Source: Sphingobacterium spiritivorum ATCC 33861 (lineage in GTDB: Bacteria > Bacteroidota > Bacteroidia > Sphingobacteriales > Sphingobacteriaceae). From it: a DNA stretch of 64,000 nucleotides. Location: NCBI RefSeq assembly GCF_000143765.1, contig NZ_GL379770.1:2282459-2346458 (forward strand). Reading direction: 5' to 3'. A model generated the notes under the pieces. That model was not told the DNA's origin, did not search any database, and saw only the letters and a list, made by a program, of their open reading frames with translations. Positions 35,997 through 44,532 of the stretch are shown here, piece by piece; position 1 is the stretch's first letter; every line of letters begins with the position of its first letter. The translations under genes and the position numbers were made by a program.

Positions 35997-36173
35997 GATA
36001 TGATTTAGCAGTATTGAGTTTCAAAAGAAACCTGATTATTTCTGCTCTCAAATGTACAAAAAACAGTTTGAAGGTCATCAAAACAGCAAAAAATGAACTG
36101 GTCCCGAAGTATTATCCGAACCAGCTCAGGTATTTTTAGTTAGTAAAAGTGTCTTACTTTATCAGCATCAAAA

Positions 36174-36575
36174 CTAAACAGCCAGCAGCCATCTCACATC
36201 ATATCGGTCGGTCACTTCAATAAGAGCTATCTTTTCATCGTTCTTTGCGTCAGTTTTCTTAGGTATGGGCATCAGTTTTTCCAAAAGCAACTTTCGGGAT
36301 TCAGCGCTATTACATAACATAAAAATGGCAAGATAATTACCGGTTTGCCGGCCTTCATCCGGCACCAGATCTGAACCGTAGATAGTAACACTATCAGAAA
36401 TCAGCGAACCGCTAATGACCGGGATTTTGGCAAAGCCATCCAGATGCTTATCCATCATCTGAAAATGCAGTTCGCCTCCAAAACAGGTTTGGTAGTATGT
36501 CAGCGCTTCTTTACAGTTACCTGCAAAAGAGATAAAAACGCCACTTTGAAAGCGATTATGCGAGTGATGTAACAT
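36174..36575 (-). CDS. VOC family protein, PhnB-like
   Basis: Glyoxalase/bleomycin-resistance fold: GVFISFAGNCKEALTYYQTC and FGGELHFQMM at the N-terminus, then YLAIFMLCNSAESRKLLLEKL and a C-terminal DRYDVRWLLAV, all typical of the 3-demethylubiquinone-methyltransferase-like (PhnB) subgroup. 133 aa. Last gene of the run SRPBCC, DoxX, SRPBCC, VOC, 12 nt behind the SRPBCC gene. Confidence 0.87.
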   Translation of the reverse strand: MLHHSHNRFQSGVFISFAGNCKEALTYYQTCFGGELHFQMMDKHLDGFAKIPVISGSLISDSVTIYGSDLVPDEGRQTGNYLAIFMLCNSAESRKLLLEKLMPIPKKTDAKNDEKIALIEVTDRYDVRWLLAV

Positions 36576-36587
36576 CTGTTTTTAAAA

Positions 36588-37037
36588 TTAGGCATCCGGT
36601 ATCTGTGGCTCTACAAGTCTGATCATCTTGTCCAGCGATTCCTGCCAGCCCAGATAGCACATCTCTACGGGTATCATATCAGGAATACCACTCTGTTCGA
36701 TATGAACCTCTGTACCACAGGAAACCTGACGCAACGAGACTGTAGTTGTCATTTCTCCCGGCATATTAGGGTCATCAAACTTGTCGCTGTATTTAATAGA
36801 TTCATTGGGAATAATTTCCTGGTATTCACCACCAAAGGAATGTCCGTTGCCGGTACTGAAATTTATAAAAGTCATCCTGAATTTTCCTCCTACTTTGAAT
36901 TCCATTTCCTGTACCGTACATAGAAAACCATAGGGCGGTATCCAGGTGGCATGTGCAACCGGATCTGCAAAAGCGCGAAATACTTTTTCGGGACTTGCTT
37001 TAATTACCCTGTGCAGGGAAACTTTGTTTGTTTTCAT
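36588..37037 (-). CDS. SRPBCC / AHSA1-domain protein
   Basis: 149-aa START-like ligand-binding protein: VSLHRVIKASPEKVFRAFAD opens the fold and EVHIEQSGIPD... GWQESLDKMIRLVEP closes it. Often found with DoxX and simple regulators in Bacteroidota. Third gene of its run, 63 nt after DoxX. Confidence 0.87.
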   Translation of the reverse strand: MKTNKVSLHRVIKASPEKVFRAFADPVAHATWIPPYGFLCTVQEMEFKVGGKFRMTFINFSTGNGHSFGGEYQEIIPNESIKYSDKFDDPNMPGEMTTTVSLRQVSCGTEVHIEQSGIPDMIPVEMCYLGWQESLDKMIRLVEPQIPDA

Positions 37038-37100
37038 CTTGATTGAGATTTTAATCGTGAATAATCAATTATTTTATCAGATAGCGGGATTAATAAATCA

Positions 37101-37487
37101 TTATCCCGTAACGGCTTTCCTATGAACAATACGCGGATTATAACAGTAGGAAAGAATAAGTATAGCTAATACTGCCAGCGGCATGATCATGTATGCTATT
37201 ACCTGATCAACATATGCATGGCTGATAAATGCAAAAATCAGATTGAAGGTGAGTCCTGCATATGCCCATTCTTTTATTTTTACCGGAACAGACGGCAAAG
37301 AAATAGCGATCACTCCTAATACTTTACAGATAATGAGGGTATACGCAAAGTAATCAGGATAGCCTAAAGGTTTTGTTCCGGCATTTACATATTGAGGTGC
37401 AAAAAGCAGTGTACCAAGAGGCATAACACCTTCCCATAGAATGAGAATAGTGGTTGCTATCCAGAATATTATTTTGTTCTTTTTCAT
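37101..37487 (-). CDS. DoxX family membrane protein
   Basis: 128 aa from the ATG at 37487 (MKKNKIIFWIATTILILWEG); the open frame reaches 37574 but would add a non-family lead. Four membrane helices and the family text PLGYPDYFAYTLIICKVLGVIAI. A close homologue (39701-40096) is encoded in the next gene set, with the same text pattern LGYPVYLMYILGSWKIAGVIAI. Confidence 0.87.
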   Translation of the reverse strand: MKKNKIIFWIATTILILWEGVMPLGTLLFAPQYVNAGTKPLGYPDYFAYTLIICKVLGVIAISLPSVPVKIKEWAYAGLTFNLIFAFISHAYVDQVIAYMIMPLAVLAILILSYCYNPRIVHRKAVTG

Positions 37488-37522
37488 AAGTATATAATTT
37501 TGCTCTCTAAGAGTTCGTAAAT

Positions 37523-37945
37523 CTAATATGCGGATTCTACATATTTTTTGAAATTGCTTAATATAGCCTGCCAACCTTGTTTCTGAAACTCGGGATCGTT
37601 CTCCGTTTCTGCATCAAAGGTCGTTGTAATTATTGTTGTGTCTCCTTTGCTGCTGAATAATGTACTGACCTCGCGTCCGTCAGCCATTGTATAACTGATC
37701 TTTTCATGCAAGTCGACCTGCTGATAAGTGCCTTCGAAATCAAAGCCAAAACTTCCATCCCTCGCTTCCATACGGTTACTGAATTTACCATTCACGCGCA
37801 GATCATTTTTGCTGGACGGACAGTGCCAGCTTGGATCTGCAGCATTCCACTGCATAATGTCCGCTGGTGTATTCCAGGCTTTCCATACTATTTCTACGGG
37901 AGCATCTATTGTCGCTTCTACAGTGATTTGTGGTTGTGTTTTCAT
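37523..37945 (-). CDS. SRPBCC / AHSA1-domain protein
   Basis: 140 aa from the ATG at 37945 (MKTQPQITVEATIDAPVEIV). Family text: VWKAWNTPADIMQWNAADPS and GWQAILSNFKKYVES. It is the first gene of the run that faces away from the GlxA-type regulator at 38084, so the 138-nt gap holds both promoters. Confidence 0.88.
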   Translation of the reverse strand: MKTQPQITVEATIDAPVEIVWKAWNTPADIMQWNAADPSWHCPSSKNDLRVNGKFSNRMEARDGSFGFDFEGTYQQVDLHEKISYTMADGREVSTLFSSKGDTTIITTTFDAETENDPEFQKQGWQAILSNFKKYVESAY

Positions 37946-38083
37946 TTTTATCAATTTATCGTTTATAATGTTATTACAAAGTTGCGACAGTTTTTGGAAT
38001 TCCCAACATTGTAAAAACGTCAACTTTAAGGGTAGATTACGACAAAAACTATATGTATCTTTACCAGACTAAATTAACAGATC

Positions 38084-39061
38084 ATGCAAATTTCCGTTTT
38101 CGTTCCTCAATACGGTACAATAGAAGGTATCACCCCTGCCTTCCGAACATTTCATACGGCTAATGAATTTCTTACTGTATTTGGTAAAAAGCCGGTATTT
38201 GAAGTAGAATATGTAGGGTTGCAGGAATATGTTCCGGCTAACAGCGGGGAATACAGTATCAGAACTAATCGCTTGCTGAAGGATGTGAGTCGTACAGATC
38301 TCCTTATTATTCCTCCCGTATTTGGCAGTATAGATTCCGGTATAGCTGCTAATGCAGAAGCGATACCCTATTTCCGCAAACTACATCTGAATGGGGCCAG
38401 TCTGGCGAGTTTGTGCGTAGGTGCTTTTTTACTGGCGGAAACAGGATTGCTGTCCGGCAAAAAGTGCTCTACCCACTGGGCGTATATCAATGAGTTTAAA
38501 GAAAAATATCCGGACATTGAAATCGAAGACGGTGCGGTAATAACAGCACATGATAATATCTACAGCAGTGGCGGTGCGAGTAGTTTGTGGAATCTGATCC
38601 TCTATCTCGTTGAAAAATATTCAGACAGAGAAACGGCGGTATTAATCGCAAAATATTTTGCACTCGATATCAGCAGGGACAGCCAGTCTCAGTTTGCTAT
38701 TTTCAGGGGACAACGCAATCATGATGATGCCGATATACAGAAAGTACAGGATTATGTAGAAAAGCACTATGAAGATAAAATCACGATTGATGACCTGGCA
38801 AATCTTAGCAGTATGGGGCGCCGTACCTTTGAAAGGCGATTTAAAGAGGCTACCAACAATACAGCTGTAGAATACATCCAGCGCGTCAGAATAGAAGCAG
38901 CCAAAAAGTTCTTCGAAGCTTCCCGAAAGAATGTATCGGAAGTCATGTACGATGTGGGTTACAGCGATACTAAGGCCTTCCGTGATATTTTTAAGAAGAT
39001 AACGGGGCTGACACCGATAGAGTATAGAAATAAATTTGCAAAGGTGACCAGTGAGATATGA
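38084..39061 (+). CDS. GlxA-type AraC transcriptional regulator (DJ-1/PfpI + HTH)
   Basis: 325 aa. An N-terminal DJ-1/PfpI-like domain (about 1-190, with SLCVGAFLLAETGLLSGKKC and THWAYINEF) is followed by two AraC helix-turn-helix motifs (about 225-320; DDLANLSSMGRRTFERRFK and VGYSDTKAFRDIFKKITG). Members of this group are activators with a metabolite-binding N-terminus. Divergent from the SRPBCC-DoxX-SRPBCC-VOC run, which it most likely controls. Confidence 0.93.
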   Translation: MQISVFVPQYGTIEGITPAFRTFHTANEFLTVFGKKPVFEVEYVGLQEYVPANSGEYSIRTNRLLKDVSRTDLLIIPPVFGSIDSGIAANAEAIPYFRKLHLNGASLASLCVGAFLLAETGLLSGKKCSTHWAYINEFKEKYPDIEIEDGAVITAHDNIYSSGGASSLWNLILYLVEKYSDRETAVLIAKYFALDISRDSQSQFAIFRGQRNHDDADIQKVQDYVEKHYEDKITIDDLANLSSMGRRTFERRFKEATNNTAVEYIQRVRIEAAKKFFEASRKNVSEVMYDVGYSDTKAFRDIFKKITGLTPIEYRNKFAKVTSEI

Positions 39062-39092
39062 TGATGAGCAGCTCCTCTTAACGATGTCCGCA

Positions 39093-39674
39093 CTAATCAT
39101 CCAATCCTTTACCATCTAAAATATGCTGGTAGTATTTTTCAATTCGTGATTCCCTTGTTGCGGCTTGCTTCGCCTGATTAAAATAAAATAAATATCCCTT
39201 TTGCCGTCCGGGTGTCAGGGTATGAAATGCTTTTTTCAGTGCTGTATCTTCTTCCATAGCACGTTGAAATTCATCGGGAACAGGATAATCAGCTGTTTTT
39301 TTCATCTCCACTTTTTTTCCTGATTTCTCAATTTCAACAGCTTCCCGTATATAAGCGGTTATAACAGATCGCAGTGCTGTAATCTGTTCACTGTTCGTGA
39401 ATCTGATTTGTCTCGCAGACTGTACATTTTCAGTTTGCCGGATTAAGATATGCTCCGGATCAGTCATCAAAGCTCCTTTATGGAATAATAATGCACAGTA
39501 TTCTTTGAAACCATGAATAAGGACAATATTCTTTCCGTTTAAGGTATAACAGGGATGCATCCATTTAAAATCTTCCAGAAGGTCTGTATTTTCAGTGATG
39601 ATTTCCCGCAGTAAATGGAATTCTGTACTCCATTTTTGGTTGCGTTCAAAAAAGTGACCGGCAGCTGTATTCAT
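39093..39674 (-). CDS. YdeI/OmpD-associated family protein (DUF1801-type)
   Basis: 193 aa with an N-terminal DUF1801-like region (FKWMHPCYTLNGKNIVLIHG, FHKGALMTDPEHIL) and a C-terminal YdeI helix region (KAFHTLTPGRQKGYLFYFNQ, AKQAATRESRIEKY). Bacterial YdeI is linked to peptide resistance and porin function; mechanism uncertain. Last gene of the ArsR-led run. Confidence 0.88.
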   Translation of the reverse strand: MNTAAGHFFERNQKWSTEFHLLREIITENTDLLEDFKWMHPCYTLNGKNIVLIHGFKEYCALLFHKGALMTDPEHILIRQTENVQSARQIRFTNSEQITALRSVITAYIREAVEIEKSGKKVEMKKTADYPVPDEFQRAMEEDTALKKAFHTLTPGRQKGYLFYFNQAKQAATRESRIEKYYQHILDGKGLDD

Positions 39675-39700
39675 AAGAATTGATTTATATTTTGTCTGAC

Positions 39701-40096
39701 TTAAATTTTTCTTTCAGCAGGTCTGAAATACCAGGATATAAGGATAAGCAGTATAAAGATAAAAGATGCAAGGGCTTGCGAAAACGCATCTCCCGCAGCA
39801 ATATGTGAGAGAGTAGCTCCGGACATGGCAAAAAAGAATCCTGCATAAGCCCATTCCTTAAGTAATTTAAACCCCGGAATCAGAATAGCGATGACACCTG
39901 CTATTTTCCAGGAACCTAAAATATACATCAGGTAGACCGGATATCCCAGGTGAGCTATACCTTCGGCACTCTTTTTTGCGCCGGATAATTGTGCCAGACC
40001 ACCTGATAGCATTCCTGCAGCCAGTAATCCCGTCCCAATCCAATACAAGACTTTTCGTAGTCTTAAAGATCTGGCAAAGTTTGTTTCTCCTGTCAT
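39701..40096 (-). CDS. DoxX family membrane protein
   Basis: 131 aa from the ATG at 40096 (MTGETNFARSLRLRKVLYWI). Four helices and DoxX text LGYPVYLMYILGSWKIAGVI. Paralogue of 37101-37487. It starts 8 nt after the SRPBCC stop and is 26 nt ahead of the YdeI-like gene. Confidence 0.87.
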   Translation of the reverse strand: MTGETNFARSLRLRKVLYWIGTGLLAAGMLSGGLAQLSGAKKSAEGIAHLGYPVYLMYILGSWKIAGVIAILIPGFKLLKEWAYAGFFFAMSGATLSHIAAGDAFSQALASFIFILLILISWYFRPAERKI

Positions 40097-40103
40097 AATC
40101 GTA

Positions 40104-40568
40104 TTATATAAGTTTATTACATATACTTTGCAATCTGTCATGTGCTAGGCTAATACCCTGAGCAAAAGGCATCTGCAGCAATTGATCCCGGTGTGCTACC
40201 GATTTAAAAATAATCTGCATGGTAAGCTGACTGCTGTCTTCGGTAATTTCTTCAAATGACAGGTATTCTAGCTGAACAGGAAAAGAGCTATTTTCCATCT
40301 CAAAAGTTCGTGTAATCCTTTGGTTGGGAATAAACTCGTGAATTGTTCCGTTTGCACGAAAGACCACACTTCCATTATGAGATGTTTCGAAAGCATATGA
40401 GCCATGTGGCCTGCTTTCCAGTTTCAACACCTTTGTCCCCATCCACTGTTCCACAATATGGGCCTCTTCATAGGCCTTGAAAAGCAGATCGACAGGAAGA
40501 TCAAAGGTCCTCGTAATAATAATTTCCTGTTTGCCGTCTTCAGCACTGACTTTTGTTTTATATTCCAT
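40104..40568 (-). CDS. SRPBCC / AHSA1-domain protein
   Basis: 154 aa: EIIITRTFDLPVDLLFKAYE, EAHIVEQWMGTKVLKLESRP and GSYAFETSHNG are typical of the AHSA1-like proteins encoded behind small ArsR regulators. One base separates its start from the arsR stop, so the two are translationally coupled. Confidence 0.9.
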   Translation of the reverse strand: MEYKTKVSAEDGKQEIIITRTFDLPVDLLFKAYEEAHIVEQWMGTKVLKLESRPHGSYAFETSHNGSVVFRANGTIHEFIPNQRITRTFEMENSSFPVQLEYLSFEEITEDSSQLTMQIIFKSVAHRDQLLQMPFAQGISLAHDRLQSICNKLI

Positions 40569-40569
40569 T

Positions 40570-40890
40570 TTATTGGGTTTTATATTGTTTCATAATGGTT
40601 TCCAGTTTATTAAAACGTTCCTCCCACATCTGACGAAACGGCTCAATAAAATCAGCTATCTCTTTCATTTTGTAAGGATTAAGCTGATAAGTAATCTCTC
40701 TGCCATTTTGTTTGGATGTCAACAGCTCGCACTCGGTCAGGATCTGCAGGTGTCTGGAAACGGTAGGCCTGGCGGTATCAAAGTTGGAAGCAATAGCTCC
40801 TGCTGTCATGGATTGTGTTGCTACTAAAAGAAGTATCGCTCTTCTGGTCGGATCTGCAACGGCTTGAAAAACATCTCTTCTTAAGTTCAT
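40570..40890 (-). CDS. ArsR family winged-helix repressor
   Basis: 106 aa: [20 protein letters not shown], the recognition helix region [18 protein letters not shown], and the wing [12 protein letters not shown]. It lacks the cysteine box of metal sensors (ELCVCDL), so it senses something else. It heads the run ArsR, SRPBCC, DoxX, YdeI and has a well-formed promoter with repeated elements just upstream. Confidence 0.93.
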   Translation of the reverse strand: MNLRRDVFQAVADPTRRAILLLVATQSMTAGAIASNFDTARPTVSRHLQILTECELLTSKQNGREITYQLNPYKMKEIADFIEPFRQMWEERFNKLETIMKQYKTQ

Positions 40891-40940
40891 GATATGGATT
40901 ATTTAAATGTTACTGTAAAACTTCAGCACTTTAATATGAA

Positions 40941-40984
40941 GTCATTTGACTACAAATATAAATGTAGCCATTTGACTACGCAAA
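40941..40984 (-). promoter_or_regulatory. promoter and probable ArsR operator
   Basis: On the minus strand TTTG (40984-40981), 20 nt, then TATATTTG (40960-40953): a complete Bacteroidota promoter. A direct repeat on the plus strand, GTCATTTGACTAC (40941-40953) and GCCATTTGACTAC (40967-40979), covers both the -7 box and the spacer, and CTACA...TGTAG lies between. The placement is what an autoregulating ArsR repressor needs. Confidence 0.7.
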
Positions 40985-41080
40985 TTTTTGTGAAAATAAT
41001 TTTTAGGATATATGAATGGATAAGAGGGTTTTACAGTTAATTCACAAGGAGTAAGGCAGGATTGAGAAGATTTATAAAGA

Positions 41081-41112
41081 ACACTAACACGACTCAATTG
41101 ACGTGTTAGTGT
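41081..41112 (-). terminator. hairpin terminator after GH92 gene
   Basis: An 11-bp perfect stem (ACACTAACACG / CGTGTTAGTGT) with a 10-nt loop, starting 6 nt beyond the GH92 stop. Confidence 0.75.
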
Positions 41113-41117
41113 CCGGA

Positions 41118-43178
41118 TTAAGGCTGGATATTTTTGCCCGTAATCCAGATATTTTCATTACCATACGCAGAAGGTTCGGAGCTGGCTTCAATTTCTAAAA
41201 GCCCTCCCCGGCTAATCTCTTCATGCGATAACCATAAGCGTTTAATATCTTTACCGTTGAGTCTTACGCCTGCGATATATTTGTTCTGACTGCCAAAATT
41301 ATGCACCCGGATCTGCAATGTATTATCTGCTCTACGGAGATTGATTTCCGGAAATAAAGGTACACTGAGATAGTATACAGGATGGCCGATCACAGGTTGG
41401 TGCAATCCTAAGGCTGTAAGCACAAACCATCCGGACATAGCACCAGCATCATCGTCCATTGTCCGGATATAGGCTTTGGATTCATTCTTATAAATCCGGT
41501 CTATAAAAGGATCTATTCCTCTGCTGTTATCATTGAAGTAATATTGGATAACAGTATCTACGGCCAGCTGATGAACCAGAGACTGATATTTCCAGGGTTT
41601 ATCACTGGCATAATACAGCGTGGGTGACTGCATATCCGGTTCATTTGCTCTGTTGAAATAATGTTCGTCAAAGAATTCATCCAGTTGCTCTGTCAAGGCC
41701 TTTTTTCCTCCGGCCAGATCTACCAGTCCTCCGATATCAAAGGGTACATTCCAGCGGTACTGTCTGATCGTTCCCTGATACATATTTCTTGCAGACATAC
41801 GATCTACATCATTTCGGGACAAATCTTTGAATTCTTTCTGCCAGACAGTTTTATAACTACCGGCTCTCTGTGCATAATGTGTTCCCTTTTTATCAAAAAG
41901 CTGTGCCATAGCCCACATATCGTAAGCTGCTTCTAAAGCTTTATCCGGTTTTGAGAAATCAAACCGCGCTGTATCCCTGATCAGTGAATCTTTTACAGCA
42001 TCAAAATGGATATCGTATCCTTTATTCCTGGCATCCAGCAGAACTACTGCCGCATGTTCGGTACGAACAGAATTAGCGGGTTCATTAGGTCCTGCAAAAT
42101 CATACTTGCCGTATCGGTACAGGTCAGAAATGGATGATACCACATCCTGATACAGTTGTGGATAGAGCAGTTCCAATAAAGGCAGCTGTGTTTTATAATT
42201 ATCCCATATAGCCCAGCCATGATATCGTTTTCCTTTGGCCGAGTGCATCTTTCCATCTGTCCCTGCGTACTGACCGTCTGCTTCTGAGGTCTGATAAGGG
42301 GACTGAAGCGTACGATAAAACAGCGAATAAAACAGTTTTTCTCTTTCCGGATCACCTTTTACTTCTATGTGGGAGAGACAGATATCCCATTGTTGCTGGG
42401 ATGCATTCCTGACCTCGCTATATGAACGGTCAGCATTATGCAGAAGCGTCTCGACAGCTTTTTGTACACTGACGGCTGAAAAAGCAATCTGTATCGTGAC
42501 TTTTTCGCTATTTTCTTCCAGATGAAGGGTTAGCTGATTACCTTTCCCCTCCCAGACATGAGAGGAAGAAACTTTAATGGCATAGTGGATAGTATATATC
42601 CCTACTCCGCATGTAGTACGGGCCCTGACTGATCCTTTGAGCATACCCTTTGCATCCATATCGTATGTATTTGATACGAAAGCACCATTGAAAGCATGAG
42701 CAAGGTCTATACTGAATCCTTTTTTGCCTTTGGGAAAGCTGTACTCATGAATGCCAAAATTTTGATCTACAGCAAAAGCAGCTTTTATTCTATTCTTTAA
42801 TCCGATTTCATAAAAACCTGGACCAGCCTGCTCAGTCACTTTTAATAACGGCTGTTGATCGTCCTGCCCTCCCAGAAAAGGCTTGACAAGAATCAGTCCC
42901 CCACTCCCCTTACAACCCACTCCTTCAAATCTGTTGTGCGTAAATCCCAGTATTTCTTTTGCCAGATACTCATACCCCATATGCAATGTCGGATAAGTCT
43001 GTGGTGCTATACTCATCTGATGAAAAGGAGATGATGCAGCAGGTGACATTTGTCCGTAATCCCCTGAAGAACCTAAAAATACATTTGTCAGGGATGATCT
43101 GGATTGTGCGTATACAAATTGCTGCGAACTTAGGATTAGCAGAACACAAACGGAAAACTGGCTAAGAAAATTTTTCAT
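41118..43178 (-). CDS. GH92 family alpha-mannosidase, secreted
   Basis: 686 aa from the ATG at 43178, which leads into a signal peptide (ends FVYAQ). Glycoside hydrolase family 92 enzymes remove alpha-linked mannose with inversion, using calcium. The catalytic region shows ANEPDMQSPTLYYAS (general acid Glu) and RTMDDDAGAMSGWFVLTALG (general base Asp), as in other GH92 members. Last gene of the SusC/SusD operon, so it trims mannose from the glycan they import, perhaps N-glycan or yeast mannan. A hairpin lies just before its start. Confidence 0.93.
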   Translation of the reverse strand: MKNFLSQFSVCVLLILSSQQFVYAQSRSSLTNVFLGSSGDYGQMSPAASSPFHQMSIAPQTYPTLHMGYEYLAKEILGFTHNRFEGVGCKGSGGLILVKPFLGGQDDQQPLLKVTEQAGPGFYEIGLKNRIKAAFAVDQNFGIHEYSFPKGKKGFSIDLAHAFNGAFVSNTYDMDAKGMLKGSVRARTTCGVGIYTIHYAIKVSSSHVWEGKGNQLTLHLEENSEKVTIQIAFSAVSVQKAVETLLHNADRSYSEVRNASQQQWDICLSHIEVKGDPEREKLFYSLFYRTLQSPYQTSEADGQYAGTDGKMHSAKGKRYHGWAIWDNYKTQLPLLELLYPQLYQDVVSSISDLYRYGKYDFAGPNEPANSVRTEHAAVVLLDARNKGYDIHFDAVKDSLIRDTARFDFSKPDKALEAAYDMWAMAQLFDKKGTHYAQRAGSYKTVWQKEFKDLSRNDVDRMSARNMYQGTIRQYRWNVPFDIGGLVDLAGGKKALTEQLDEFFDEHYFNRANEPDMQSPTLYYASDKPWKYQSLVHQLAVDTVIQYYFNDNSRGIDPFIDRIYKNESKAYIRTMDDDAGAMSGWFVLTALGLHQPVIGHPVYYLSVPLFPEINLRRADNTLQIRVHNFGSQNKYIAGVRLNGKDIKRLWLSHEEISRGGLLEIEASSEPSAYGNENIWITGKNIQP

Positions 43179-43189
43179 AGATACTAAAA

Positions 43190-43209
43190 GCAGGTCGGTC
43201 AAGACCTGC
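43190..43209 (-). promoter_or_regulatory. intercistronic hairpin before the GH92 gene
   Basis: GCAGGTC-(TTGACC)-GACCTGC on the minus strand, followed by TTTTAG, 12 nt upstream of the GH92 ATG. It may act as a partial terminator or protect the RNA end. Confidence 0.5.
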
Positions 43210-43277
43210 AAAATACTTTTATTTTTTTATAGTTAATAGCTTCTGCGTCAAAAAACTGCTGCATGCTACTATGTCAA

Positions 43278-44519
43278 TCAGGGATCCATAGGTTCGTCCG
43301 GATCAATAGTCAATGCTTCTTCCCGTGGTTTGAATTCGATAATGACTTCACTGATTCGCTTGCCTAATACATAGGGTACGTATCCCAGCTCCCTTACACA
43401 TCGGTCAGCCATCTTTTCAACGGCATCGATATGAGGTACACTACTGTTGACGATCGCATACTTTTCTGCCGGAAATCCATAATGTAATAAGATACGAGCT
43501 GTATTGCGCATATTGGTGGTCGTATGTCTGGCATGCGGATCAATAAGAATAGCTTCTTCCGGTACATTCAATACCTGCATCAGATACTTTTTCATCTCTA
43601 TGGCTTCTATGTAGGGAGTTTTGTAAGGATGTACACGTCCGCCGGAAACTACAATGAAAGGTGCAAGTCTCTGAAAATAACTCCGGGCAGCCATCCGGCA
43701 ACGCAGCATACCACCAGGACTGATAGGCTGATCATAAACCTCCGGTCCGGCTCCTAATGTCAGAAGCAGACTATACGGATAGCTTCCAAAGTCTGTCTTG
43801 CGGATCGCATCATAAGCTTTCTTGTTTTCCAGCTGCATCAACGGTTCTAATTGTGCGGCATCCCAACGTTCATTGACTTCTAATAACCGTACTGCTGTCC
43901 ACAGGGATTCATAATAGGCTTCTTCCGGTCTGCGTACGTCTTTCAGAATATCCTGCGCGACATCTTTAAGCAGATACAGATATGATTTTTTTGTGCTATC
44001 AAAGGAGATGGAATCAATCTTCGGATAGTTGGGTTTCTTTGCTCCGGCATATACATCTATTACGTAATTCATAGCATTCAGATCCTGACGAAGTGCTTTT
44101 GCCAGATAGGCACTCTCCCCGCCTGATACATCCATGCCGTATGTGTACGAAGGGATCAGCTTATTCTTCACCAGTGCTTTCAACACCTTATCCGTTTGAA
44201 GTCTCTTGCTAAAAACAGTGACGATGGTTTCCACCTCCTGTTCATTCCATCTGAATTCACGGAGAAAACAGGCTACATCTTTGCAATTAGCAGATTCGAT
44301 ATATCGTGCATGTCTTTTTTCCAACATACTGTGCATATCCGGATCGGACAAAATGCGATTGCTAAGACCGGAATCCTGAGCCAGCTGAAATGTGGCATAA
44401 TAATTCTTGGCAATTACCCAATCCTGAGGTGTCTCACAGGCCGAAAAATCCTGAGCCCCGGAGACATGACTTAAGCATGTCCCCAGTGTCAGGAGTATTA
44501 ATTTCAGAATAGTTTTCAT
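43278..44519 (-). CDS. DUF218 / ElyC-SanA-YdcF family protein
   Basis: 413 aa. A signal peptide (ends HVSGAQD) is followed by an uncharacterised helical region (about 20-240) and a C-terminal DUF218 domain (about 260-400) with LLTLGAGPEVYDQPIS, FIVVSGGRVHPYKTPYIEA and DPHARHTTTNMRNTARIL. Bacterial DUF218 proteins are tied to envelope polymer homeostasis. Its place between susD and the GH92 gene (13 nt after SusD) suggests a role in handling the imported glycan; none is known. Confidence 0.85.
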   Translation of the reverse strand: MKTILKLILLTLGTCLSHVSGAQDFSACETPQDWVIAKNYYATFQLAQDSGLSNRILSDPDMHSMLEKRHARYIESANCKDVACFLREFRWNEQEVETIVTVFSKRLQTDKVLKALVKNKLIPSYTYGMDVSGGESAYLAKALRQDLNAMNYVIDVYAGAKKPNYPKIDSISFDSTKKSYLYLLKDVAQDILKDVRRPEEAYYESLWTAVRLLEVNERWDAAQLEPLMQLENKKAYDAIRKTDFGSYPYSLLLTLGAGPEVYDQPISPGGMLRCRMAARSYFQRLAPFIVVSGGRVHPYKTPYIEAIEMKKYLMQVLNVPEEAILIDPHARHTTTNMRNTARILLHYGFPAEKYAIVNSSVPHIDAVEKMADRCVRELGYVPYVLGKRISEVIIEFKPREEALTIDPDEPMDP

Positions 44520-44532
44520 AACACAGAAGAAC

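Noticed and set aside
35646..40890. An arsenic resistance operon made of arsC and the ArsR gene
   Set aside because: They are 4.5 kb apart, the ArsR lacks the metal cysteine box and leads an SRPBCC/DoxX run, and no arsenite exporter gene is present.
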